Below are positions 1 through 10,276 of a stretch of DNA of 64,000 bases, in pieces. Position 1 is the stretch's first letter, and every line of letters begins with the position of its first letter. The notes below the pieces were generated by a model, which saw only the letters and a program-made list of their open reading frames with translations, searched no databases and was not told where the DNA came from. Location: assembly GCA_027603945.1 (NCBI GenBank), contig JADIIU010000019.1, positions 94,996-158,995 of the forward strand, read 5' to 3'. The DNA is from Terramyces sp. JEL0728. Lineage: Eukaryota > Chytridiomycota > Chytridiomycetes > Rhizophydiales > Terramycetaceae. Position numbers and translations under genes: made by a program.

Positions 1-2844
1 ATTGTTGGATCACTGGCTGCTGGTTCTAAAACCAGTGCTGTGTTCTCTTCTGCTGCGTTGGGATACTTGCTTCCATCAATGTACAGTATTGTGCGTGATA
101 AGCATTTTCCCGTATTCCATGTGGCATCTCACTTGATTAACGACGATCTTGTACTTGAACAAAGCAATGCAGATATTTACAAAGCAATCCACACTGGGTT
201 CTCTATTGTGTCTTCATCCAACACTCAGGAAGCTTACGACATGGCATTGGTAGCTCATTTAGCCGCAGAAATTTCCCAGAAACCGGTTTTACATTTCTTT
301 GATGGCGTCAGAACTGCCAACCAAGCGCTCTCCACTTCAGTTGCCGATATTAAAGATGTCAAGAAGTCTGCCAAAATCAATGCGCACGGCACTACTTTTG
401 AAATCATTTCCCATATCTTGTACAGCGTATCAAAGCTGTTGGACAAATCTTACAAGCCTTTTGAATACTACGGTGCTTCCAGTGCCAAAGTGGTTTTGGT
501 GGCTATGGGCTCGAACAAGGACACAATTAAACCAGCTGTTGAACGATTAGCCTTATCTGGCCACCAAGTAGGGTTTGTCAGCATTCGAGTATTCAGACCA
601 TGGTCTCCTGACGCTTTACTTGCAGCTCTTCCAGAGACAGTAGAAAATGTGATTGTCATTGATCAAGCAAATACTTCTCCTATTGCAATTGATGTCGAAA
701 CTGCATTCTATGGAAAGAACAGATTAACCCCATCAGTTATCACTGCGTCTTTCAAAAATGGGCTTGAAAACATCCACTCTCTATTTGTTGAACAGTTCTT
801 GAAAAATTATTTGGATGGATCAAATTCAAGAGAAATAATTAATGATAAAACTGCCATTACCACCGACGTATTCTACAAACACAGCACCTCTGGATTGTTT
901 TGGGACAAAAAAGCTTCTAAAACGAGCAAGGCGGTCTCAATTATTGCTGGTGATATTGATCAAAAATATGTTCAAAAGTATGCACAGCAACTGGCAACTT
1001 CTGTAGTTCCGGTGGAGCTTGGCCATTTGCAGTTTGACCATGCAGCTTTTGAAGAAAGCCATATCGTTTTGCAAGCCGATATTGTAATGGTCAACGACTT
1101 GTCGGTTGCAACTGGCTACAACTTTGCTTCTGCATTGCTTCCAAATGCCAAGATCTTCTTTAACACCAATTTGGCAAAGGAGGAATTGTTGTCGTCCATT
1201 CCAACTGATGTCCTGTATGAATTAGCAAAGAAATCCATCAGACTTTACTCTTTGGATGCCAGCTTAGTGTCGACCAACTACACAATCTTCTATGGCTGTG
1301 CAACCCACTACTTGCAAGAAATTTTGGCAGCTGTGTTCTACAAACTTGTTTTGCCAGAAACTGAATCAAAAGTTATTCTTGCTAAGCAAATCGCCAGAAT
1401 TAACAATTCAGTGGGCAAAATTAATGTGCGCGAATCTCTGAAGGAAGCGATCCATTATGCATTGCAGCATATTGAAAATATTGGCATCTTGCCTGTTACT
1501 GTCGACAGTGTGGAACCAATTACCCCAAGATATGTTCAAGGCACAGTCCCATCAAAAAATATTTTCAACGAAGAGGAGCTTGAACACTCTACTGAAGTAT
1601 CATCAAGAATTGTTCCAAACCACAGGGCATTGCTGCCGGTTATTTTCCCAACTGCGTTCAAAACTACTCAGAAACTCCGTCCTGACATTGAAGGTGCCTA
1701 CACTGTTACTGTTACTGAAAACTACCGCCTAACCCCAGATTCATATGATAGAAACGTTTTCCATATGGAGTTGGATATTACAGGCACTGGGTTGAAGTAT
1801 GATATTGGGGATGCCCTCGGTGTGTTTGCTCAAAACGATGGAGAAAAAGTCCACGAATTCTTGAAAGAATACGGACTGAACCCACATCAAGTGGTCTACA
1901 TTGATCGTCCAGATGGTGAAGGCAAAGTTGTTAGTGAATTGAGATCAATTGAACAGATCTTTATTCATACATTGGACATCTTTGGTAAACCTGGAAAGAA
2001 ATTCTACCAATACTTGGCGGCCAAAGCTACCGACGACTCTGAAAAAAATGTTATTGCTGAAGTTTTGGAAACAGCGGAAGGATTTGAAAAGTACGTTGAA
2101 GAGTACACGCCTACCTTTGCTGATCTTTTAGCCAAGTTCCCATCTGCCAAGCTTTCTATTGAAGAATTGCTAGCTCAAATCCCCCAAATGAAACCAAGAC
2201 ACTACTCTATTGCTTCCTCTCAAAAGAAGCACCCTAACAGTGTTCATTTGCTTATTGTCGTCGTAGATTGGGAGTCAAAAGATGGCGTAAAGAGACTTGG
2301 CCAAGCGACCAGGTTCCTTGTGAACGCTGCCATTGGAAGTACCATCTCTGTTTCGGTCAAGCCATCCGTGATGAAGTTGCCATCATCTCTTGAAGCTCCT
2401 GTAGTTATGTCCGGTCTTGGTACTGGTATGGCTCCATTTAGAGCTTTCATCGAGGAAAGGATGTACTGGAAAGAAAAGGGCAAGAAAGTTGGCCCAATGG
2501 TGCTTTACTTTGGCTCCAGAAACCGTGCGAATGAATACTTGTATGGAGAAGAATTGGAGGCATATCAAGATGATGGTATTCTGACTCACCTCAGATTGGC
2601 GTTCTCAAGAGATCAAAAACAAAAAGTTTACATCCAGCACAAGATTCAAGAAGACAAGGATTTGTTGCACGATTTGATCATCAAGCAAAATGGCTCATTC
2701 TATCTCTGCGGCCCTACTTGGCCGGTTCCCGATGTGACTGATGCATTGCTCCAATCATTTACTACTTCAATGTCCAAGGAAGACGCAGAAAACATGCTTG
2801 AAGATTTGAAGCACCTTGAAAGATTTGTCTTGGAAGTTTATTAG
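1..2844 (+). CDS. MET10: Sulfite reductase [NADPH] flavoprotein (alpha) subunit, 5' partial
   Basis: The frame is open from base 1, so the N-terminus lies outside the window; 947 residues are visible with no intron. The first ~290 visible residues resemble the pyruvate:ferredoxin oxidoreductase-type domain that fungal Met10 carries in place of an FMN flavodoxin domain. The FAD-binding module starts near residue 560, with the flavin motif RHYSIASS at ~732. The NADPH-binding module has GLGTGMAPFRAF at ~805 and CGPTWPVPDV at ~903. Met10 passes electrons from NADPH through FAD to the sirohaem beta subunit, which reduces sulfite to sulfide for cysteine and methionine synthesis in the cytosol. The beta subunit is not in this window. 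The identification rests on domain order and the two NADPH motifs. Confidence 0.93.
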   Translation: MVGSLAAGSKTSAVFSSAALGYLLPSMYSIVRDKHFPVFHVASHLINDDLVLEQSNADIYKAIHTGFSIVSSSNTQEAYDMALVAHLAAEISQKPVLHFFDGVRTANQALSTSVADIKDVKKSAKINAHGTTFEIISHILYSVSKLLDKSYKPFEYYGASSAKVVLVAMGSNKDTIKPAVERLALSGHQVGFVSIRVFRPWSPDALLAALPETVENVIVIDQANTSPIAIDVETAFYGKNRLTPSVITASFKNGLENIHSLFVEQFLKNYLDGSNSREIINDKTAITTDVFYKHSTSGLFWDKKASKTSKAVSIIAGDIDQKYVQKYAQQLATSVVPVELGHLQFDHAAFEESHIVLQADIVMVNDLSVATGYNFASALLPNAKIFFNTNLAKEELLSSIPTDVLYELAKKSIRLYSLDASLVSTNYTIFYGCATHYLQEILAAVFYKLVLPETESKVILAKQIARINNSVGKINVRESLKEAIHYALQHIENIGILPVTVDSVEPITPRYVQGTVPSKNIFNEEELEHSTEVSSRIVPNHRALLPVIFPTAFKTTQKLRPDIEGAYTVTVTENYRLTPDSYDRNVFHMELDITGTGLKYDIGDALGVFAQNDGEKVHEFLKEYGLNPHQVVYIDRPDGEGKVVSELRSIEQIFIHTLDIFGKPGKKFYQYLAAKATDDSEKNVIAEVLETAEGFEKYVEEYTPTFADLLAKFPSAKLSIEELLAQIPQMKPRHYSIASSQKKHPNSVHLLIVVVDWESKDGVKRLGQATRFLVNAAIGSTISVSVKPSVMKLPSSLEAPVVMSGLGTGMAPFRAFIEERMYWKEKGKKVGPMVLYFGSRNRANEYLYGEELEAYQDDGILTHLRLAFSRDQKQKVYIQHKIQEDKDLLHDLIIKQNGSFYLCGPTWPVPDVTDALLQSFTTSMSKEDAENMLEDLKHLERFVLEVY

Positions 2845-2872
2845 TTTCACAATACAAGCTTTGTTTTTTCAC

Positions 2873-2887
2873 TTTTTTCGTGTTAAA
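2873..2887 (+). promoter_or_regulatory. T-tract plus CGTGTTAAA start-proximal motif
   Basis: A T-run followed by CGTGTTAAA lies 10 bp before the ATG of the F-box gene. Very similar elements lie just before four other starts: 8331-8342, 18705-18717, 44434-44446, and 15384-15395 on the minus strand. Recurrence next to start codons suggests a core promoter or initiator element of this genome. This is an inference from position and similarity only. Confidence 0.35.
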
Positions 2888-2897
2888 TTCAGTGCCA

Positions 2898-4231
2898 ATG
2901 AAAAAGCTTATTTTGCAAGTGGATTTACTCCCAAATATTTTCGAATACCTGGTCGCTTCGCCAAAGAATTTATTAATGTGTGCTGTGGTTTGCAAGGCTT
3001 GGTCTGATACTGCTATCAGTTACCTATTTTCGTACCCGCAATTCAAATCTATTTGGTCTTTAAGAAAGTTTTTGGATATAATCTGCATCAAACATCCGGA
3101 ATTAAAAAGGTTTCTCAGGAAGTTGGATTTATCAGAGATACGCTCCACCATTTCAAAGGACGACCTTACTCGGATTGTCACCATGAATTGCCCACATATG
3201 CTCGAAATCGACTTTAGGAATTGCAAGAATTTGACAGATTATCACCTCGAAATTTTGAATATGTATCCAAAGTCTTTATCGTTTGCTGGGTCCAGAAATG
3301 TTACGAATTGTGGAGTAATTGCGCTAGTCCGAAATTGTGGTAAGTCTAGCCTAAAATAAGGATCTACAATCGAAAAACTATGTATTGAAAATTGCTCTCA
3401 GATTACGGATCAGTCTTTAATTACGATATCCAAATATTGCGTTAAATTGCGACATTTGAAACTGGCTCAACTGGGAAGCAACATTACAGATGATGGATTA
3501 TTAGCAATAGCTGGAATACATTTCCAAAAAAGATTCCCTACGATCAAAAGCAGTGCGGTACCATTGGAGGTGCTGCAATTATACGACTGTCCAATGCTAT
3601 CTGATTACTCGCTAATTGAAATTGCGCAGAACTGCAACAATCTATTCTTTATTGACTTTTACCACCTGCCTCATGTAACCGACCAGGCGCTGATAGCGTT
3701 TGCCAGATATTCAAACCTGACATGTGTCAGTTTATCAGAGTTGAAACGGATTACAGATCAGTCTATTTGTGAAATAGGTCGCTGCTGCGATATCACTTCA
3801 CTTACTATATGCCACAATGAACAGATTACAGACAGGGGAATGATAGAATTAGTGCGGCTATCTCCCAATCTCAGGTAGCTTATTCTAATCCCAGGTTGAT
3901 TGACATTAGTCTTGTCGGGGATATTACATTGGTGTCTCTCATCGCGACTGTACAATGCTGTAAGCTGCTAAAACATGTAGTTGTATCTGGCAATCTCAAC
4001 CATGAATGTATACCCACAAGAGCGCTTCTGGACGTAGTTAAACATGTTTCCTCACTGCAAACTCTAAGCGTGTTTCAGTCGCAAGATATGACTTTGGAGG
4101 ATATCAATGATTTGGAGTCTGTTTGCCCTAAGCTCCAGCACCTGTTTGTTCGTAATTGCGTTGAAATTACAATATGCATGGCCCAAATCTTTTCAAAGAC
4201 TCACAAATTACAATTAATAACTGATGGATAA
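2898..4231 (+). CDS. F-box and leucine-rich-repeat protein (FBXL/Grr1-like)
   Basis: Three exons, 2898-3339, 3361-3874 and 3895-4231, give 430 residues once a 21-nt and a 20-nt intron are removed. Residues ~9-45 (LPNIFEYLVASPKNLL.. then VCKAW) form an F-box. The rest is a run of AMN1/Grr1-type leucine-rich repeats with recurring ITDxxL and C-x-x-L/I-T signatures. Such proteins bind Skp1 through the F-box and present substrates held by the LRR solenoid to SCF ubiquitin ligase. The substrate cannot be read from sequence. Both introns fall inside LRR units, and splicing restores the repeat periodicity, which supports the micro-intron calls. The stop codon overlaps a TAATAAATAAA string, a likely poly(A) signal. 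Confidence 0.85.
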
Positions 4232-4249
4232 TAAATAAATTGACACGCA

Positions 4250-7200
4250 CTATAATTTATATTGAGACGCAATGGAGTGCAAAATCGATCCACACCTCAG
4301 GTTTCCCCTAAACATTGCCTTTTTGTAAACGATATCCATTTCCTTATTTGAATCCAACGGGGCCAAGAATGCTTCAAAGGATTTTCCAGGCACTTGATCT
4401 TCATCTAGATCAAAGAATTTGTAATAATCAAAGAGTTTGGTCCAAAATGTCGCTCTGAAATCATGGGGAAACTTCATGGCTACAGGAAATAGAATATATC
4501 TCGCGAAAACTCTGTCGCCAAATGAAGTGGCAATGAAATGATCTATAAAGTCCTGGTATAGATTGTAAAAGTTTGGGATTTGCTGCAAATAATCCTCGTC
4601 ATAATCTGCATAGCCATCTTTAACCAGCAACTCCAATAGTTTTCCAAGCAACGAATTCACTGTTTCATCGCGGTAAAGGTCGGAGCCATTTACATCTGTT
4701 AAAAAAAACAAGTGCATAGTATTGTAAAACTTGCTGACTGTCGAGCCTGCCCTTGGAACAATATTTTCAGAGATTGAATTGGTGACAAATTGTAACCATC
4801 TTTTAACTTCATCAATGTCAGCTACCGGATTATTTTTAAAGTTGGTAGGGAAATTAAATAGCCAGTCATTTGGGAGCGGAAGGGCCGTTTGATCCGAGTG
4901 TTGCACTTGAATCATAAAAGATCGCGGAGGCTTTGAAGGGTTCGCTACTGTCATCAAATTGGAATTTGAGAGGGATTTAAAGTTATATAGCGTGTCAAAG
5001 CACTGCTGCGCTTGCTTGAAATCAGTTCCAACCCAATCTTTCGAAATCAAGTACTCGGTAAGGAGTCTGTGAGCGGTAAAATCGTCTCCTGGCAATGCAA
5101 ATGAACAATACCAGTAAATGGCTTTGACTACACAATCTTTGTATAACTGCTCTTTGGTTTTTCTATAAATTGTAGTATTTAACGTAATCCATGCTTCCAA
5201 GAATTTGTAAATCCCTTGTCCAAAGATTGAGATCCATCGATTGGTTATCGTGGAAATATTGCTGTTCAGAATATTCTGAATCAGTTTAACAACCGGATCA
5301 AATCGGTACGAATCTCCTTCAAAGCCCAACTTTTGGATACCGAAATTAAACAATTCCATTTGAGATGATAATATGTAGCATGAGCTAGAAAAGCCTTGAA
5401 TATCCGTTATGGTGCCAAATTCATCTGACCCAATACAAGTAGCAACTCCTCCATCAAAGAGTGTCTCTGCTCCGTCAGCCAAGTTAATTGAAGGCACTTC
5501 AGGTACAATAAACGACAAAGCTTCTCGGTTATTAAAGAATTTTGTTTGCTGTTCAATAAATGCATCACTAGCCAGGTATTGAAAAGTAGCAGCCTGCTTG
5601 AAATAAGTACAAATCAATTCCAATGCAGAATTATAGAAGGGTTGAAATATTTTAATCTCCTACAGTTAATCGAATAATACTTGAAATTTCAAGTCCGATT
5701 CCGTTACCAGTTTAATCAGATACGACATAAATGGCAAATAAGCGTCGTTTGCCCCTCCTGCATCCAATTGAGTCCTGAATTTTTCCAATGAGGTTTTCAG
5801 CATTTTCAAGAAAGAGGAATAGGCATTTGCTTTTACCTCACTCGGATTCGACTTTCCAATATTGTCCACATGAAAAGTTTTGCTAATTTTTTCCATAAAT
5901 TCAAAAAACAATGCCCTATAACTATCTAAAATTGATGCAGACAATCCGTATAGAAAAAGCGTATCAAATATTGAAAAAACTTTGCCAACTATTTGTAGCT
6001 GCAAATCATCATCGTGATATACTGCAATAAATCGAACTATTCCTGAAACCAATTTTGAATTAGTAAACGCAACCGACGATTCATATGACGAGTGACACAT
6101 AATCTTGAACAAACCAAGAATTTTGGCCAATAAGTTCAATTGTAATCCGTGAACTGCTGGCCAAGATGTTTTAAAAAGAACATCAGATAGTACATCTACC
6201 AAACCTTCCGTAGCTAAAATATCTTCTGCTGACGAGGGGGAATGTTGTGCTATGCATGTGAGTATATAAACCATTTGTATTTTGTACACATCATCAGACA
6301 TGATTCCAAAAAGGTATCGTAATCTTGTAGTAATATTGCTTAAGAGCAGCCCTAATATAATATCCGATTGGAACAGCTTTAATATTGCTGCCATGCCATT
6401 TTCTAGTTCTGTGGTATCCAACGATACTCCCTTCTTTTTCAACTTGAAAGCTGCTTGCGAATCCAATTCCATGGCAACAGTTATGTCTACATTAGTAATG
6501 GTTTACTAGAAAACAAGGACATTTTTTCAAACTTTAGCATGATTGATTCTCCGTTATTTTCATAGCCGAGAATCACAGCCAATAATTTAATCGCCATACA
6601 GTAAACAGTTTCGTGCTTTGCATCTAATCCAATTCTACATGCGAGAACAAGATTTTCTTTTTTTAGCTTTTCAATCATAATTGCCGTGTTTTCAACAGAA
6701 TACGACCTTGAATACATTTTCTTGACTATACAGGCAAGTATTTGAAGCGCGAATGCCTTTTGAGACGGAAAAGTGCTTTTGGTCAAATGGATTAGCTCTT
6801 CGATTGTGTATCCTGCAAGATTTGGCTGGTCCCCATGATGATACAATCCAGAAATCGCTTCAAAGTCCTGGCTCGAATCTAGAATATGCCCTTGAAAGTC
6901 GAATCTCAATTGATCTTGATTCTCAATTTGGACTTCTTTCGTCCATTCCAGCTTTTTCTCTTCTTCCAATTTCATTATTCCTTCATGAACTACCTTGTTT
7001 TCCTTTGTTTCATCCAATTCTGCAGTTTCTTTTTCAGGAATCAAATCTTCATTTGTTGTTGGGCCATATTTTTTCGCTGCATTCCTCTTTATTTTTTCAA
7101 TAGTCTCTTTGCTGAATGTAGCATAAATTTCATTCTGTGCTTCCTCGATTTCCCTGCTAGTCATTCCTCGCAATACATTCATATTGGTTTCATGCATATC

Positions 7201-7479
7201 TTTTTCTTTTTTAATTGGTTTGACAGAACGGTGCTGTGCAACAGGAAACCCGGATGGATGTTTCAATACGGGTGCTTGAGAGTCGTCGGTGTTACGCTCA
7301 GTTATATTGGACAGCACTAGTCCAAACAAGTCTGTCTTTGAGTCAATTTTTGCTGGAACAGAGATATTTCTCTGGGCGAAAATGGATTTCTTTTCCGACT
7401 TCTTTAGAATCTTCACTGACGGTGTACTTTTTTCAAATTCCTTTTGGAGTTCCAATAATTCTTCATCTCCAGAGATCAT
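4250..7479 (-). CDS. RPAP1: RNA polymerase II-associated protein 1 homologue
   Basis: Exons (minus strand) 6507-7479, 5681-6486 and 4250-5659 make 1062 residues after removal of 20- and 21-nt introns. The N-terminus has the acidic [10 protein letters not shown] segment typical of RPAP1. Residues ~175-250 hold the conserved RPAP1 C-type region, with [10 protein letters not shown] and [12 protein letters not shown] followed by an armadillo-like helical stretch. RPAP1 (yeast Rba50, much shorter) helps assemble and import RNA polymerase II, probably with RPAP2 and the R2TP chaperone. The length is closer to animal RPAP1 than to yeast Rba50. It is divergent from HIS6 with only 11 bp between the start codons. 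The RNA polymerase subunit gene RPB5 also lies in this window. Confidence 0.85.
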
Positions 7480-7490
7480 TTTCCAAAAAA
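7480..7490. promoter_or_regulatory. 11-bp divergent intergenic region of RPAP1 and HIS6
   Basis: Only eleven bases, mostly T then A, separate the start codons of RPAP1 (minus) and HIS6 (plus). Any core promoter elements must therefore overlap coding sequence or lie within the opposite gene. No TATA box is visible in the gap. Both starts are the first in-frame ATGs and both proteins begin at the family-typical N-terminus, so the spacing is probably real. Confidence 0.6.
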
Positions 7491-8316
7491 ATGACCAAAT
7501 TCAGACCTTGCATTGACTTACATAATGGACAAGTAAAACAAATCGTAGGAGGAACACTATCCGACAAGCATGAATCGCTGAAGACTAATTTTGTATCTGA
7601 AAATCCTCCAAGTTATTTCGCTCAACTGTACAAGGAACACAATTTAACCGGAGCTCATGTAATTAAGCTTGGGAAAAATAATGACGATGCTGCTTTAGAG
7701 GCAATAAAGGCTTGGCATGGTGAATTGCAAATTGGAGGTGGAATCAATTTGGAAAATGCTGAGTATTGGTTGGAACACGGTGCAAAACAAGTAATTGTAA
7801 CGAGTTGGTTATTTCCTAATGCTGAATTTGATGAAGAGCGACTAAGATTGTTAGTTGAAAAAATTGGCAAAGATAAATTGGTGGTAGATTTAAGGTTTGT
7901 GTTTCTAATGCAGTTGTCGCTCCATTGGAAGCGAGTGGTTTGTAGCAATGGACAAATGGCAGACGATTACTTCAATGAAGCTGGATGAAAGTGCTTTATA
8001 TTAATGTAGAAACCATTAAAGATTTATCTTTCAGCTGCTCAGAGTTTTTGGTACACGCTACCGATGTGGAAGGTTTGTGTAGGGGAATCGACGAGAGGCT
8101 TGTTACCAAACTAGGCGAATGGTGCACTATACCAACTACTTATGCAGGCGGCGGTAAGGAATTGTCGGATCTGGATCTGGTCAAGAGACTATCTAATGGC
8201 AAAATCGATTTGACATTTGGGAGGTGGGATCGCACTAACATAGCGCATTAGACATTTTTGGTGGTAATCAAATCAAGTTTGTAGACGCAGTAAATTGGAA
8301 CAATAATAAAGAGTAG
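7491..8316 (+). CDS. HIS6: ProFAR isomerase of histidine biosynthesis (HisA/His6)
   Basis: Four exons, 7491-7894, 7914-7990, 8010-8223 and 8244-8316, give 255 residues; the introns are 19, 19 and 20 nt. The protein is a single TIM barrel. [18 protein letters not shown] carries the first catalytic Asp of the HisA family, QIGGGI follows in the middle, and [10 protein letters not shown] and TYAGGG complete the fungal/eukaryotic form. It converts ProFAR to PRFAR, the fourth step of histidine synthesis, in the cytosol. Yeast His6 is 261 residues. Splicing is strongly supported because each junction rebuilds conserved text, for example VVDLSCRS across intron 1 and [14 protein letters not shown] across intron 2. 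Without splicing the barrel is broken three times. Confidence 0.95.
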
Positions 8317-8342
8317 GTACGTTTGTTTTCTTTCCTCGCGTC

Positions 8343-10157
8343 ATGACCAATCTCAATAGCTATCTCAAAGCCAAACTGAGCCAGCAAGAATTAGAAAAAC
8401 CAGAGATACATTTGGATCCATATCCGATTGAATATAAACCAACCAAGCACGCCAGTCCAAAAAAGAAAATCCCACTGCAGGAAGAGGACTATTCTTCTGG
8501 ATCTAATTTCTGGAAATTAGCCCAGTCTGGAGATACAAACAATGATATTCCAATGAAATCGATTAAACCCAAATCAGAGTTGAACAGCGTGTTTATGACA
8601 AAGGCGCCATACGGGAAACCAGATTCATCGGTTGCCAAACTGTTGAAAAAAATTAAGCAGCATGAAACTGATGAGGTTCCGTTAGATGAAAAAGTAGCCT
8701 TTACTAATGTAGATTCTAAAAGAAGGAGAGATTTGGTACTTTGACAATCTAGCGCGTTCAAGAGCGGTTGCCAAGTTGATTTGCAATTCCGTTGAGCAAC
8801 TCCTCAAAGTTTATTCCTTGGATGGCATTACGTTAATAGCCACGGTAAATCTTACAAATGCATCCCATGTTGGGTCAGAAATTGGCGTCGAACCAAAGTT
8901 TATTGTGCAGACGATTACCAAAGCTTTTACATTTGGAGTTGATTCTGTAACCCATCGTGATACGTGGATAAATCACATCAAAAAGTATGTCAAAGATAAG
9001 CAATACAAGGAATCAGAATCAATAGAGACTTTAAACGAACGATTAGAGCCATTATCTGCAGAGGAGGTTGCGAGAATTAATTTGTTGTCTTCAAAAATAG
9101 CAGACAGTGCCGGCCAGATTACAAATATAGTGCAACAACGCATCAATGGAAACGACTCGAAATTTGAAGAGCCAACTTTCGATAACACTGAGATTATTCA
9201 AAAATTGGACACGGACAAGGACGAGCTATCCAAGAAACTGGAGGAAATTAATACTAAAACTATCCGGGAAATTTCCGACTTGATAGCAGGTGCTGGGAAT
9301 CCTCATATGGAATCCAAGGCATTAAATTCAATAGTAGAGGAGATGATATCCAACGAAAAATTAATCAGACAGTTAATTAATAAAGTGGATGGGATTGAAA
9401 AGAATATCACACACATTTCTGCAGAGATGGAAAACAAAGAACCAGTTATATCGGGGACAACTCCATCGTTCATTCAAATTGACCGACCAACCAAAAATAT
9501 AATTGTATCCATGAATGACAAGCTTATACAACTAGCTCGACTCCAGGAACATGCTGCTGATACTCATGCAGCAAAGATGACAAGTTTGGAAAAAAGGGTT
9601 TCTACGTCCAAAGGCATTGATACAAAAGAAATATTGGACCAAGTTTATGGGATTCAAAAATCGCTTGATCTTAAAATTTCAAAAATTGAAAAACAGCTTA
9701 ACAACGCTGCAGATAATCAAAAGCATATCATCAACCTTTTACAGAGAAAAAGTTCTGCCCACTCTAATTCATCTGATAGTGACGACGATCATATCCAAAA
9801 CCTTAAGGATGAATTCCAGGACTTTAAGCAGTTGTGGAGAAGCGAACAGCGTTTGTCCAAAGTAAATTTGCTTAATGTTAGGATAGAATGTCACAATTAG
9901 TAAACATGTTTTCCATTCTGCAAGAAGCTCACACCTCGATTTTATCTAAATTTAAATCTTTTGAAAACAGTGAAAGTTCATTAAAAGATAAAATCCATGG
10001 CTTTGAAGGAAAGCTTGATCGCGTTATACACGAAAAGGAAAACAGCGAACATCTAATTACCCAAATCCACACAAATATCGCCAGCTTTATTCCTTTGAAT
10101 TTGGAATCCAAATTATTCAATATTGAAAAATCTCTGAGTTTGATAGCTAATAAATAA
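8343..10157 (+). CDS. PH-like domain and coiled-coil protein, function unknown
   Basis: Exons 8343-8708, 8731-9861 and 9882-10157 give 590 residues with introns of 22 and 20 nt; the first junction is the only nearby pair of sites that keeps frame. Residues ~1-120 are lysine-rich and probably disordered. Residues ~123-210 have a PH-like beta-strand pattern ending in a Trp-containing helix (RDTWINHIKKYV). The rest, to the C-terminus, is heptad-rich coiled coil broken by an SSAHSNSSDSDDD linker. I do not recognise the family. A membrane- or cytoskeleton-associated scaffold is plausible but is inference. The start follows a TTTCCTCGCG element that recurs upstream of other genes here. Confidence 0.6.
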
Positions 10158-10276
10158 TTTTTGAATTACGGTTACAGGCTGCTGTTAATCTTGGTAAACT
10201 ATGCAAGCGATGAAGGAACCATCGCTTTGGTAAATAAAATATATTAGCCCATTGTTTAAATTTTCAACTTTAATCT

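Noticed and set aside
3341..3360. Frameshifts or pseudogenes at many sites, as the broken open frames first suggest
   Set aside because: Every break is resolved by removing a GT..AG segment of about 20 nt with a branch-like motif, and conserved residues are rebuilt each time. Random decay would not do this.
4250..7479. Three separate minus-strand genes at 4250-5623, 5666-6472 and 6487-7479
   Set aside because: They join in frame through 20- and 21-nt introns into a single RPAP1 of family-like order and length.
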